A stretch of 14,138 nt of DNA from Bacteroidales bacterium (GTDB lineage: Bacteria; Bacteroidota; Bacteroidia; Bacteroidales; JAOZVK01): assembly GCA_029938185.1 (NCBI GenBank), contig JAOZVK010000088.1:1-14138 (forward strand), given 5' to 3'. Position 1 is the first letter of the stretch. Every line of letters begins with the position of its first letter. Below, in pieces: positions 7,590 to 14,138 of this stretch. The translations under genes were made by a program, and so were the position numbers. The notes beneath the pieces were generated by a model. That model saw nothing but the letters and a program-made list of their open reading frames with translations, had not been told where the DNA came from and made no database searches.

Positions 7590-8624
7590 TTATTTAAAAC
7601 AATATGCTCCTGGATTAATCCCTACTTTATACGAATCAATTTCAGTTCCATTATTTTGGTATCTAAATACATATCCATTTTGCTGATAATCAATAGCATT
7701 ACTTAAATATATAATTGAATTATCAGATATATCTAAACTATAAAACAGCCTATTATTATTATTTATAAAAGGTGTAGTAGGTAATTCATTAGCATCAATT
7801 TTCATTTTAAAAATATGCTTATTTATATAATATAAATTTTCGCCTTCTGCATCAATAGCCATATCCAAAGGATAATCTTCAATAGAGTTAAAAACATATT
7901 TTTTTTCAATCTTATAATTATCAGGATTTATTTTTAATATAGCTGCATTTTCCTGATTTTCGATACCAGTATAGCCTCCATCACATAGTACCCAAAGTTT
8001 ATTATTTTTATCAATTATAATATTTTTTGGTTGTTTTACTGTTTCTATATTAAAAACCAACTCATCTGAATCTGAATCTATAACTTGTACAGATTTCCCA
8101 TTTGACCAATTACTTATAAATACCTTATTTTTATATTTTAATATGTATTCGGACGAGTTATCTATCAATATATTTTTTACAATCTTGTTCAACTGTAAAT
8201 CTACTACATGGATTACATTATGTTTTAAATCTGTAACATATGCCTTGCTACTATTAATTGCAATAATATTTCTGGGTGAATTAAATCCTGTTATAGTAGC
8301 AATACTTTTAAATGTAGCAATATCAACTACTTCGATTTTTGCAGAATTATTAACAACTATATATCCATAATTGCCAATAATTTTCATTGATTGAGCAACA
8401 TCACCTATTACCCTTCCATTTTTATTTTTAAAAATATTATTATGAACTTTCTTATTTTCTGTTTCAATAAATGATATTGATGCATTTCCTCGTGTAAAAT
8501 TACCTTCGTTTATAACAAATGCTCCTTTTTTATCGTAGTTGCTATAATTACCTTCTTCAGTATTTTTTTTTTCACATCCAATTGCAATTAAAACAAATAT
8601 TAAATATATATAAAGCTTATTCAT
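7590..8624 (-). CDS. Lipoprotein with YncE-like beta-propeller (DUF5074-type)
   Basis: A 344-residue lipoprotein. The signal peptide ends at LIAIGC, with the lipidated Cys at 17, followed by EKKNTEE. The body holds repeated units of about 40 residues, such as GYIVVNNSAKIEVVDIATFKSIATI, KAYVTDLKHNVIHVVDLQLNKIV and KVFISNWSNGKSVQVIDSDSDELV, each with a V(V/I)D turn. These repeats are characteristic of YncE/NHL-like seven-bladed propellers. An early GAFVINEGNFTRGNASISF matches the start of Bacteroidota cell-surface YncE/DUF5074 proteins. Such proteins often accompany TonB-dependent receptors, but none is present here. It is presumably anchored to the outer membrane and binds a ligand or partner protein; no enzymatic residues stand out. 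It is the first minus-strand gene after the divergent region. Confidence 0.8.
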   Translation of the reverse strand: MNKLYIYLIFVLIAIGCEKKNTEEGNYSNYDKKGAFVINEGNFTRGNASISFIETENKKVHNNIFKNKNGRVIGDVAQSMKIIGNYGYIVVNNSAKIEVVDIATFKSIATITGFNSPRNIIAINSSKAYVTDLKHNVIHVVDLQLNKIVKNILIDNSSEYILKYKNKVFISNWSNGKSVQVIDSDSDELVFNIETVKQPKNIIIDKNNKLWVLCDGGYTGIENQENAAILKINPDNYKIEKKYVFNSIEDYPLDMAIDAEGENLYYINKHIFKMKIDANELPTTPFINNNNRLFYSLDISDNSIIYLSNAIDYQQNGYVFRYQNNGTEIDSYKVGINPGAYCFK

Positions 8625-8681
8625 AATTGGTTATATTTTATAAGGTTCATTTATTAAATGGTACATAAGTATCGTTTTTTT

Positions 8682-8745
8682 CTACCTACTTAACCGCAAT
8701 GTTGCACAAAGTTTAACGCAAAGTTACGCAAAGTTTTGCGAAAAT
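8682..8745. repeat. Degenerate CGCAAAGTT tandem repeats
   Basis: A CTACTTAACCGCA lead is followed by CACAAAGTT, CGCAAAGTT and CGCAAAGTT units about 10 bp apart and a closing TTGCG, which can fold back on CGCAA. A near-copy of the lead plus one unit recurs at 8879-8902. Such CGCAAAG strings are familiar intergenic repeats in Bacteroidota genomes; their function is not known to me. Confidence 0.5.
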
Positions 8746-8878
8746 TCACTTTCTGTGCAATCAAAAGTCGGCTACCAGCTTTAAGTAATTAACAATGAAC
8801 AATGGATTATTAACAATTTTGCTTACGCTTGATAAACTGCATAATAAAAAAAACAAAAGTGTTGTTTTTATATATCGA

Positions 8879-8902
8879 ACTACTTAACCGCAAAGTTTTG
8901 CT
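8879..8902. repeat. Second ACTTAACCGCAAAG unit
   Basis: CTTAACCGCAAAGTTTTGC repeats the lead and first unit of the cluster at 8682-8745 in the same orientation, about 195 bp further on. The CGCAAAG/TTTTGC ends are partly self-complementary. Together the two copies look like direct repeats framing the AACAAT-rich stretch between them. Confidence 0.4.
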
Positions 8903-8967
8903 TTAATTCTATGATTAGAACTACTTGCGAAACAAGACTGTCCAAACTTCTGACGGGTAGCCCAAAA

Positions 8968-9121
8968 GTCCGTAAGGACGACAGCTATTGTTAAACCACG
9001 ATGATAATCGTGATATTAAAAGAACTTATGACATAAAATCCCTCAAGGGACGACCTATTTTGCTCTATTTCCCACAACTATCGTTGTGGGTTTAATAGTT
9101 CGTCCTATCGGACTTTTGATT
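8968..9121. repeat. Paired REP-like element (BIME-like) with two inverted hairpins
   Basis: Two inverted half-elements. The right half has a perfect 8-bp stem, CCCACAAC (9071-9078) with GTTGTGGG (9083-9090), loop TATC, then TTTAATAGTTCGTCC and a small stem TCC-TATC-GGA ending in CTTTTGAT. The left half is its mirror: CAAAAGTCCGTAAGGACGA, spacer, then the stem CACGAT (8997-9002) with ATCGTG (9007-9012), whose loop reads TATC on the minus strand. Tails and loops are conserved while the stems differ between halves but stay paired, which indicates selection on structure. This is the layout of REP sequences mobilised by REP-associated Y1 (IS200/IS605-like) transposases; no such gene is in the window. 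Confidence 0.65.
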
Positions 9122-9269
9122 GTATAGGTCTGAATTTAGTGTAAAAAAACAGTAGTTTCATAAAAGAATTTATGCGATTGGTCAAAAAAATTGTATGTTG
9201 TACAATATTTTCCTTAGCTATGTAAGCCTAAAATCTATTATTTTTTATAATCTAAAATTTTACTAAATT

Positions 9270-12200
9270 ATGTTAAAAAAACTTCTAAAACAACTTTTTG
9301 TTTTATCATTACTACTATTGTTTTTTTCTAAACTATTATCACAAAATAATCTCCCTTACCCTATTATTTTTTTGCATGGTTTAACAGGAAGTGATGAATC
9401 ATTTGCAAACTCGTTTAATTATTATCAAACAAATTATAATCTTGGTGCAGTAAATGTTTTTGATATTGTATTGAATGCTGATAACGATGTAGATAAATCA
9501 CTATTAGCAGACGATGTTAGATGGCAAGATTTTAACTATACTTGGTGGGGGGTGACATATACAGCCAATGTAGGAAGAAGAAATTTTGATAGTGATAAAA
9601 ATAACTTTGTTGATGGCTGGACAGGCACTAACCTGTTTGCAATAAATTTTATGGAAGAAAGAATTAGAGGTGCATGGGGAACAACAGACGATGCCTTTGA
9701 TGGTGGTAATGAGTCTGCTATTGTAAAACAAGGTTATGCTTTGAAGTTTTTTATTCAGGAAGTTTTAAACTATACAGGTGCCGAAAAAGTTATTTTGGTT
9801 GGTCATTCAATGGGCGGACTATGTGCAAGAGAATATTTACAACGAAGAGATGAAAATGGAAATCCAACGAACTGGGTTGACCCAAATAGTGCCGACGGTC
9901 ACAAGGTAGCAAGACTTGTTACAATTGGTACTCCTCACTTAGGCTCAAACTCAGGACTTGATCCTACCAAGAAAAAAAAGAAAGGAAGAACAAATACAAT
10001 ACCCACTACAAGTGGAGAAGCTCTAAGAGATTTAAAATATTCATATGATAGTTATACAAATTGTGGAGGTAGTCCAGTTGGTATTTATTTATTTGGAGGA
10101 AACGAAAACTGTATAAAAAGTAAATGGAACAATGCAACTTTTGCTAACGTTAATATTAATTGCGAAGGAGACGAAAATGATAATATTACTGGAATAAACA
10201 CAGGAACAACATTTAACCCATTATTAGCTTTACCAACAAACATTAGATATACATGGATAACAAGTAACGATTTAAGAGGTGAAAGTGCAGCTGCTTTAAT
10301 CGGTTTTCCTAATGGAGTACCTGGTGATGGTTCTGTTTTATTAGAAAGACAATGGTTATATAGTGGCAATAATGCATGCCCTTTACCTGTTAATGGAGAA
10401 ACTGTTGCAGATACATTACTTATAGCAAAAAAACATACAGACGAAGGAAGTGCATATTATGAAGTATTGCGCGGATTGGACGAACCAGATAAAGCTACTT
10501 TTGCCTATAATCTTACATTAAATAGAGCAATAATTGGCTTTATAAATCATAAATCGGGCTGGACAGAAAATGATGCTGATATGTTCAAAGTCAATTGTTC
10601 TGGACATTCAACTATTGCAATAACTATTGATGGAACAAACTCGGCTGTCAGCAAAATATCATTTTGCGATGCAAGTGGCACCGAACTATCAAGCAGAACA
10701 GTTAGCTCATTTCCCAAAAAATTATATTATAATGTAGGTACAGCAAATACGATATATGTAAAAGTAAACGGAACAGCAACAGCAACATCATGGCAAAATC
10801 CGTATACACTAACTGCAAAATCAGGCTCATGGACAGGCACAAGCTCTACAGATTGGAACACAGCAAATAATTGGCTTGTAGGTATACCCGACGAAATTGA
10901 TGATGTAAGTGTAAGCCAGTCATCGTCCAATAAACCAATTGTAACACTTGATGTAGAATGTAACAAATTATTAGTTAATTCAAATGCAAATTTAACAGTA
11001 TCTTCCACAAGTTCAATTACTATACATAGCAACCTTACAGTAAATGGTAGCCTAATATTAGATTCGGACCAAAATGGAACAGCCTCAATACTATTAAATA
11101 ATAATGTTACAGGAAACATCACAGTTAAAAGATATATGAAAGGGAATGCATATCATTTTATATCAAGTTCAATTAATAATACAAGTAGCTCGGCTTTCAG
11201 ATTGCTTACAGATGGGCGCGAAAATCCTAACTTGTATTACTACGATGAAACCATAAATGATACAGATTGGCTAAAAGGTTGGATAAAGGAAAGCGGAATT
11301 TTATCACAAGCCAAAGGTTATGCATATCATAATCCATATACCGAAAAATTTACAATTAGCGGCACTCCAAACAATAACAATAGTTATAGTATAGCTGTCA
11401 GCAACTCATCAAATAGTATAAGCTCCGATGGTAAAAACTTAATAGGAAATCCGTATCCAAGCTCAATATTAGCAACATCATTTATAAATGCTAATAATTC
11501 AGGAACAATTTCGGGAGCCATATATTTGTGGGACGATAAATATACTGGCACTTTTGAATCGGCAGATTATGGAACTTTCAATACATCGGGTTATGTTGCA
11601 GGTAACTTAAATAGTATCAAAACATTTAATGGTTATATTAGTCAAGGACAAGCATTTTTTGTAATAGCCAATAGTGATGGAAGTGTTGTATTCAACAAAT
11701 CAATGCGTACTAAAGAAACTGCTAACTTTTTTAAAAATAAAGAAATTAATAATCTAAAAAAACTTAAAATATCACTTCAAGGAAACAATGTATACAACGA
11801 AACATTGATTGCATTTAGAAAAGAAGCTTCTGATGAATTTGATAATGCTTATGATGCAATAAAAATGACAAGAAGTACTAATGTGTCTTTATACTCAATT
11901 GTTGAAAATAAGAAACTTGCAATTCAAAGTTTATCTGATTTTGATAACAACATGATTATTTCATTAGGATATAATATTTTAGAAAGTGGAAATTATTATT
12001 TTAAGATATTAAACAAAGAAAATTTTAGTGAAACCACTTCAGTTTATATTGAAGACTTATTAACAAACAATGTAGATAAACTTAGTAAAAATAGTATATA
12101 CGAATTTTATTCGAAAAGTGGGATTTATGACAATCGTTTTAAAATTCATTTTATAAATGATAAAACAATTAATGATGCTAAATATATGACTAACTCTAAA

Positions 12201-12422
12201 AATATATATTCGTATGGAAGTAACCTTTTTATAAAATCTAATGATGGTAATCTTATACAAGGAAAACTATTAATTTATAATATTATTGGTAATTTGTTAG
12301 ACGAACATAAAATAAATAATTCAAAAAAACTCATTGATTTATCTAAATTTAATACTAAATTTTTTATAGTTAAACTTATAGAAAACAATAATGTAATAAG
12401 TAAAAAAGTTATTATTAACTAA
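9270..12422 (+). CDS. Secreted alpha/beta-hydrolase lipase with T9SS C-terminal sorting domain
   Basis: A 1050-residue secreted protein. A signal peptide covers residues 1 to about 25 (ending LLSQ). The hydrolase region (about 30-420) has the oxyanion HG at 36-37 (IIFLHGLTG), the nucleophile elbow GHSMGG with S180, and TIGTPHLGS at 218-226 as in PGAP1-like lipases and triacylglycerol lipases. Likely catalytic partners are D353 (PGDGSV) and H389 (KKHTDEGS). A PPC-like beta domain follows (about 431-517, with DADMF). Next come a SWTGTSSTDWNTANNW region typical of Bacteroidota beta-rich surface proteins (about 520-650) and further beta modules. The last 76 or so residues (NIYSYGSNLFIK... KLLIYNIIGNLL... 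FFIVKLIENNNVISKKVIIN) form a type A Por secretion tail. It should hydrolyse lipid or other esters outside the cell or on its surface. Start: the ATG at 9270 directly precedes the signal peptide. Substrate specificity is not readable. Confidence 0.9.
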   Translation: MLKKLLKQLFVLSLLLLFFSKLLSQNNLPYPIIFLHGLTGSDESFANSFNYYQTNYNLGAVNVFDIVLNADNDVDKSLLADDVRWQDFNYTWWGVTYTANVGRRNFDSDKNNFVDGWTGTNLFAINFMEERIRGAWGTTDDAFDGGNESAIVKQGYALKFFIQEVLNYTGAEKVILVGHSMGGLCAREYLQRRDENGNPTNWVDPNSADGHKVARLVTIGTPHLGSNSGLDPTKKKKKGRTNTIPTTSGEALRDLKYSYDSYTNCGGSPVGIYLFGGNENCIKSKWNNATFANVNINCEGDENDNITGINTGTTFNPLLALPTNIRYTWITSNDLRGESAAALIGFPNGVPGDGSVLLERQWLYSGNNACPLPVNGETVADTLLIAKKHTDEGSAYYEVLRGLDEPDKATFAYNLTLNRAIIGFINHKSGWTENDADMFKVNCSGHSTIAITIDGTNSAVSKISFCDASGTELSSRTVSSFPKKLYYNVGTANTIYVKVNGTATATSWQNPYTLTAKSGSWTGTSSTDWNTANNWLVGIPDEIDDVSVSQSSSNKPIVTLDVECNKLLVNSNANLTVSSTSSITIHSNLTVNGSLILDSDQNGTASILLNNNVTGNITVKRYMKGNAYHFISSSINNTSSSAFRLLTDGRENPNLYYYDETINDTDWLKGWIKESGILSQAKGYAYHNPYTEKFTISGTPNNNNSYSIAVSNSSNSISSDGKNLIGNPYPSSILATSFINANNSGTISGAIYLWDDKYTGTFESADYGTFNTSGYVAGNLNSIKTFNGYISQGQAFFVIANSDGSVVFNKSMRTKETANFFKNKEINNLKKLKISLQGNNVYNETLIAFRKEASDEFDNAYDAIKMTRSTNVSLYSIVENKKLAIQSLSDFDNNMIISLGYNILESGNYYFKILNKENFSETTSVYIEDLLTNNVDKLSKNSIYEFYSKSGIYDNRFKIHFINDKTINDAKYMTNSKNIYSYGSNLFIKSNDGNLIQGKLLIYNIIGNLLDEHKINNSKKLIDLSKFNTKFFIVKLIENNNVISKKVIIN

Positions 12423-12499
12423 ATATTAGAAATAAAATGAGCTATTTTAGTAGAAAAGATATTGATATTTATAGTTTTTTTTATAACTTTGAACTTTAC

Positions 12500-12614
12500 T
12501 TAGTGTATATTTATAGCATATTAGGCTTTTACACTGTTTGCTAAATTACAGGAATTATAAAAGCAAAGCTGTGCCAAAGTCAAAACCGTTTTACTTTTAT
12601 AGGATATACACTAA
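12500..12614. repeat. Segment of about 115 bp bounded by an 11-bp perfect inverted repeat
   Basis: TTAGTGTATAT (12500-12510) is the exact reverse complement of ATATACACTAA (12604-12614). The interior has no coding capacity. The TTAGTGTA motif also occurs singly in other intergenic stretches (4422 and 9135), so the segment may be a second small repeat family. It ends 10 bp before repeat copy C. Chance pairing in AT-rich DNA cannot be excluded. Confidence 0.35.
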
Positions 12615-12623
12615 TTTATTATA

Positions 12624-12656
12624 AAGCATAAGCAACTATAAGTAGGTCAAAGACTT
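12624..12656. repeat. MITE-like inverted-repeat element, copy C (one end only)
   Basis: This 33-bp stretch matches the right end of copy A (about 27 of 33 positions by eye), including GCAACTATAA and AGTAGGTCAAAGACTT. Only this end is present; the rest of the element is absent to the left. It has the same orientation as A, opposite to D, so C and D bracket the 187-residue gene with their matching ends facing it. It lies 34 bp before the start codon. Confidence 0.6.
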
Positions 12657-12690
12657 TAAAATTTATTATTAATTTTGATATTCTGCAAAA

Positions 12691-13254
12691 ATGAATAGCG
12701 ACAGGATAACAAGAGAAGAAATAAGGGAATTATTTATAAATATAAAGCCTTATTTTAGAGACAGATTAGGAAAATACACTCATCAAAGAATTTCTGGAAA
12801 TTGGCATTTCCATGGTTTGGGTTTTGTTAATGGAGATATGACATATGTTTTTGGTGTTAATTTAGGATTTTTTAAGGTTGGTAAAGAAACAAACTACAGT
12901 CATGCAGGAATGAATGTATTAGTTCGTACCAACGGTTTAAATAAAAATCTAAGAAAACAATACCGAGATTTTTTCAGAGAAAATTTATCAGATTGGATAC
13001 ATGGAGACGAAAAACTATATAATTCAGACAGAGGTGGAATTGGCTCAGAATTCCCTCGATATAAGAAAATATCTAATTTCCAGAATCAAAACGAATTACT
13101 AAATTTTTTTAAAGAAAGTATAGATGGTATTCATAACATTTATCCTAAAATAGCTTCTAACAATAAAAATCTTTTTAATAATGTTCTTAGAGCAGCTCCT
13201 CCTTGGGAAGAAAGCTTAGTATATTTAGCTAATGAAAAATATTTTAACAAATAG
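12691..13254 (+). CDS. Uncharacterised 187-residue protein, repeat-bracketed
   Basis: I do not recognise this family. The protein is soluble-looking, with no signal peptide or membrane segment. Visible features: a charged N-terminal helix (RITREEIRELF), then a beta-rich, aromatic and His-rich stretch (NWHFHGLGFVNGD, then VFGVNLGFFKVGKE, then SHAGMNVLVRTNG, residues 37-82), a basic helix (NKNLRKQYRDFFREN), and a C-terminal half with SDRGGIGSEFPRY and a closing helical part. The RTNG-to-DFF segment is the most likely conserved core; no catalytic motif can be assigned. The ATG at 12691 is preceded by TAATTTTG (12670-12677), a -7-like match but without a -33 partner and very close to the start. 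The gene lies between inverted repeat copies C and D, the arrangement also seen around the DUF1703 gene, so it may be accessory cargo. Confidence 0.7.
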   Translation: MNSDRITREEIRELFINIKPYFRDRLGKYTHQRISGNWHFHGLGFVNGDMTYVFGVNLGFFKVGKETNYSHAGMNVLVRTNGLNKNLRKQYRDFFRENLSDWIHGDEKLYNSDRGGIGSEFPRYKKISNFQNQNELLNFFKESIDGIHNIYPKIASNNKNLFNNVLRAAPPWEESLVYLANEKYFNK

Positions 13255-13297
13255 ACTTGAACACAAAATAAAAAAATGCATAGAAAGTTAATAATGT

Positions 13298-13418
13298 AAG
13301 GTCTTCGACCTATTTTATATTTGCTTACGCATTAATACAAATACAATCTAATCAGCAAGTTATAAATAGGTAAATGTCGAAAAACATTTGTAACAATACT
13401 TAAATAGGTCTAAATCTT
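13298..13418. repeat. MITE-like inverted-repeat element, copy D (complete, short form)
   Basis: A 121-bp copy in the B orientation. The left end AAGGTCTTCGACCTATTT and the right end AAATAGGTCTAAATCTT form terminal inverted repeats. The interior agrees with the reverse complement of copy A at close to nine in ten positions by eye, with single-base indels. It lacks about 24 bp present in A just inside the second terminus. TA precedes the left end; the right flank is TG, so a TA duplication is not intact here. Confidence 0.72.
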
Positions 13419-13515
13419 GTGTGTTTTTTATAGCTCAAAAAATTCAGCTAACCAATTTTTGAATTATTGCTTAATCAAAATTTCTATATATAAACATTAT
13501 GAACCTCCCTAAATG

Positions 13516-13543
13516 CTCTTGTTTCAAGGGTTTTTTAATTTTT
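13516..13543 (+). terminator. Possible intrinsic terminator
   Basis: CTCTTG (13516-13521), loop TTT, CAAGGG (13525-13530) forms a 6-bp stem with one T-G pair, directly followed by TTTTTTAATTTTT. It could end transcripts from the 187-residue gene before the downstream gene. The stem is short, so confidence is limited. Confidence 0.38.
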
Positions 13544-13575
13544 AAATAATACAGAACAATTTTCTTAGGGTGTCA

Positions 13576-13589
13576 TTGATATACATCAA
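13576..13589. promoter_or_regulatory. FNR/CRP-family-type palindrome before the partial gene
   Basis: TTGATATACATCAA is an exact match to the FNR-type site TTGAT-N4-ATCAA, centred 28-29 bp upstream of the ATG at 13611. If a transcription start lies just downstream, a regulator bound here would overlap the promoter and could repress; activation would need a start further down than usual. Bacteroidota do carry CRP/FNR-family regulators, but whether one with this specificity exists in this organism is unknown. Confidence 0.4.
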
Positions 13590-13610
13590 TCATTTTTAAT
13601 TACATATACA

Positions 13611-14138
13611 ATGGAAAATCAAAAATTTGATTGGAACGATTTACTTGCAACATCTGACTACTTAACTATAAGAAAAATAAAAAGACATTTGGATAATGGC
13701 GAAATAGAATTGGTAAAACAAGGAATAGATGCTTTGTATAAAGATGTTGAACGTTCCGAAATTGTAGACTTAGTGCTTATCCTCGAAAAACTAATGGAAA
13801 ATATTATTTTATGGAAAGAATCAGTTAAATATAGAACAGGCGAAATCGCAGTAAAAATAGAAAATCGAAGAGAAGATATTGATTACAGCCTAAAGTTAAT
13901 ACCAATATTAAACAATGATTTGATAAAAGAAAAATGGAACGAAGCCTTTTATTCGATAAAAAAATATGGTAACAAAATTGTAAAAAATTCTAAAATAAAT
14001 AAACTTACATGGGACGAAGTTTTTGTAGATTTATATGAAACAGACTTTATGAAAAAAAATAAAACTGAAGACGTTGATATCTGGGCATTTTTCATTTATC
14101 GCTTGACACTTTTGGGATTTAAAACCTTATTTTTTTTG
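13611..14138 (+). CDS. Uncharacterised protein, 5' part (runs off the window)
   Basis: Hand translation from the ATG at 13611 stays open for 176 codons to the last base, so the gene is truncated by the window edge. It begins MENQKFDWNDLLATSDYL and continues as a charged, mostly helical soluble protein with no signal peptide. The order ERSEIVDLVLILEKLMENIILWKES (with Trp and charged residues), then ENRREDIDYSL, then KEKWNEAFYSIKKYG faintly recalls the DUF29 pattern (RSE...LxxLLxHLLKW...R..I...L...EAY..A). That resemblance is remote and I would not name the family on it. The codon use and AT content resemble its neighbours. An FNR-type palindrome lies just upstream. Nothing else identifies its role. 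Confidence 0.7.
   Translation, partial: MENQKFDWNDLLATSDYLTIRKIKRHLDNGEIELVKQGIDALYKDVERSEIVDLVLILEKLMENIILWKESVKYRTGEIAVKIENRREDIDYSLKLIPILNNDLIKEKWNEAFYSIKKYGNKIVKNSKINKLTWDEVFVDLYETDFMKKNKTEDVDIWAFFIYRLTLLGFKTLFFL

Larger units (their letters stand above)
8625..9269. other. Repeat-rich divergent intergenic region
   Basis: A 645-bp region without a gene, between the divergent propeller and lipase genes. From left to right it holds the upstream stretch of the propeller gene, a CGCAAAG repeat cluster, AACAAT repeats (8791-8818), a second ACTTAACCGCAAAG unit, a paired REP-like hairpin element, and about 130 bp of AT-rich sequence before the lipase start. The last part includes an inverted repeat ATTGTA-N5-TACAAT (9190-9206). 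I saw no convincing TAnnTTTG promoter for the lipase and no RNA gene. Confidence 0.6.
13255..13610. other. Intergenic region with repeat copy D, a terminator candidate and an FNR-type box
   Basis: A 356-bp region without a gene between the 187-residue protein and the partial gene at the window end. It contains 43 bp of AT-rich sequence, repeat copy D (13298-13418), about 95 bp with nothing recognisable, a small hairpin followed by a T-run (13516-13543), and a TTGAT-N4-ATCAA palindrome 21 bp before the next start codon. Confidence 0.6.

Noticed and set aside
8682..9121. CRISPR array
   Set aside because: The repeats are short, unequal and mostly palindromic pairs; there are no regularly spaced identical repeats with unique spacers and no cas genes.
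10727..11122. A 131-codon open frame on the minus strand inside the lipase gene
   Set aside because: It lies entirely antisense to a well-supported gene, has no recognisable motif or start context, and reflects low stop frequency opposite the Ser/Thr/Asn-rich coding sequence.

Overview
This AT-rich window looks like a piece of a Bacteroidota genome. The support is a secreted lipase ending in a type IX secretion (T9SS, Por) type A sorting domain, two outer-membrane proteins with Bacteroidota-style PorV/FadL-like and helix-hairpin-helix architectures, a lipoprotein beta-propeller, an AAA/PD-(D/E)XK protein of the DUF1703 type, no Shine-Dalgarno-like start regions, and one clean TTG-N20-TAnnTTTG promoter.

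Layout. Bases 1-8624 carry a run of minus-strand genes. In transcription order they are: a lipoprotein beta-propeller (8624-7590); an outer-membrane pair that is probably co-transcribed (PorV/FadL-like 7503-6676 and HhH plus putative barrel 6663-4561); a zinc-dependent aspartoacylase/succinylglutamate desuccinylase-like hydrolase (4409-3510); a DUF1703-type ATPase/nuclease broken by an in-frame TAA (3382-1601); and a CPA1-type Na+/H+ antiporter (1425-193). A 645-bp divergent region (8625-9269) holds REP-like paired hairpins and CGCAAAG repeats. The plus strand then carries a 1050-residue T9SS lipase (9270-12422), an unrecognised 187-residue protein (12691-13254), and the start of a gene that runs off the window and was found only by hand translation (13611-14138).

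The main discovery candidate is a dispersed repeat family of about 120-145 bp with terminal inverted repeats resembling AGGTCTTCGACCTATTTA. One pair of copies in inverted orientation brackets the DUF1703 gene (1460-1602 and 3397-3501). A second inverted pair, one member truncated, brackets the unrecognised 187-residue gene (12624-12656 and 13298-13418). In both cases the same end of the repeat faces the gene. This suggests two unrelated accessory genes carried as cassettes between copies of the same miniature element. No transposase or integrase is visible here, so the mobilising enzyme would have to be elsewhere, or be the DUF1703 protein itself. Mobility is inference; the repeats and their arrangement are seen directly.

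Apart from the outer-membrane pair the genes do not form one obvious pathway. The window reads as housekeeping and envelope genes (ion homeostasis, metallohydrolase, outer-membrane proteins, secreted lipase) interrupted by repeat-bounded accessory genes.
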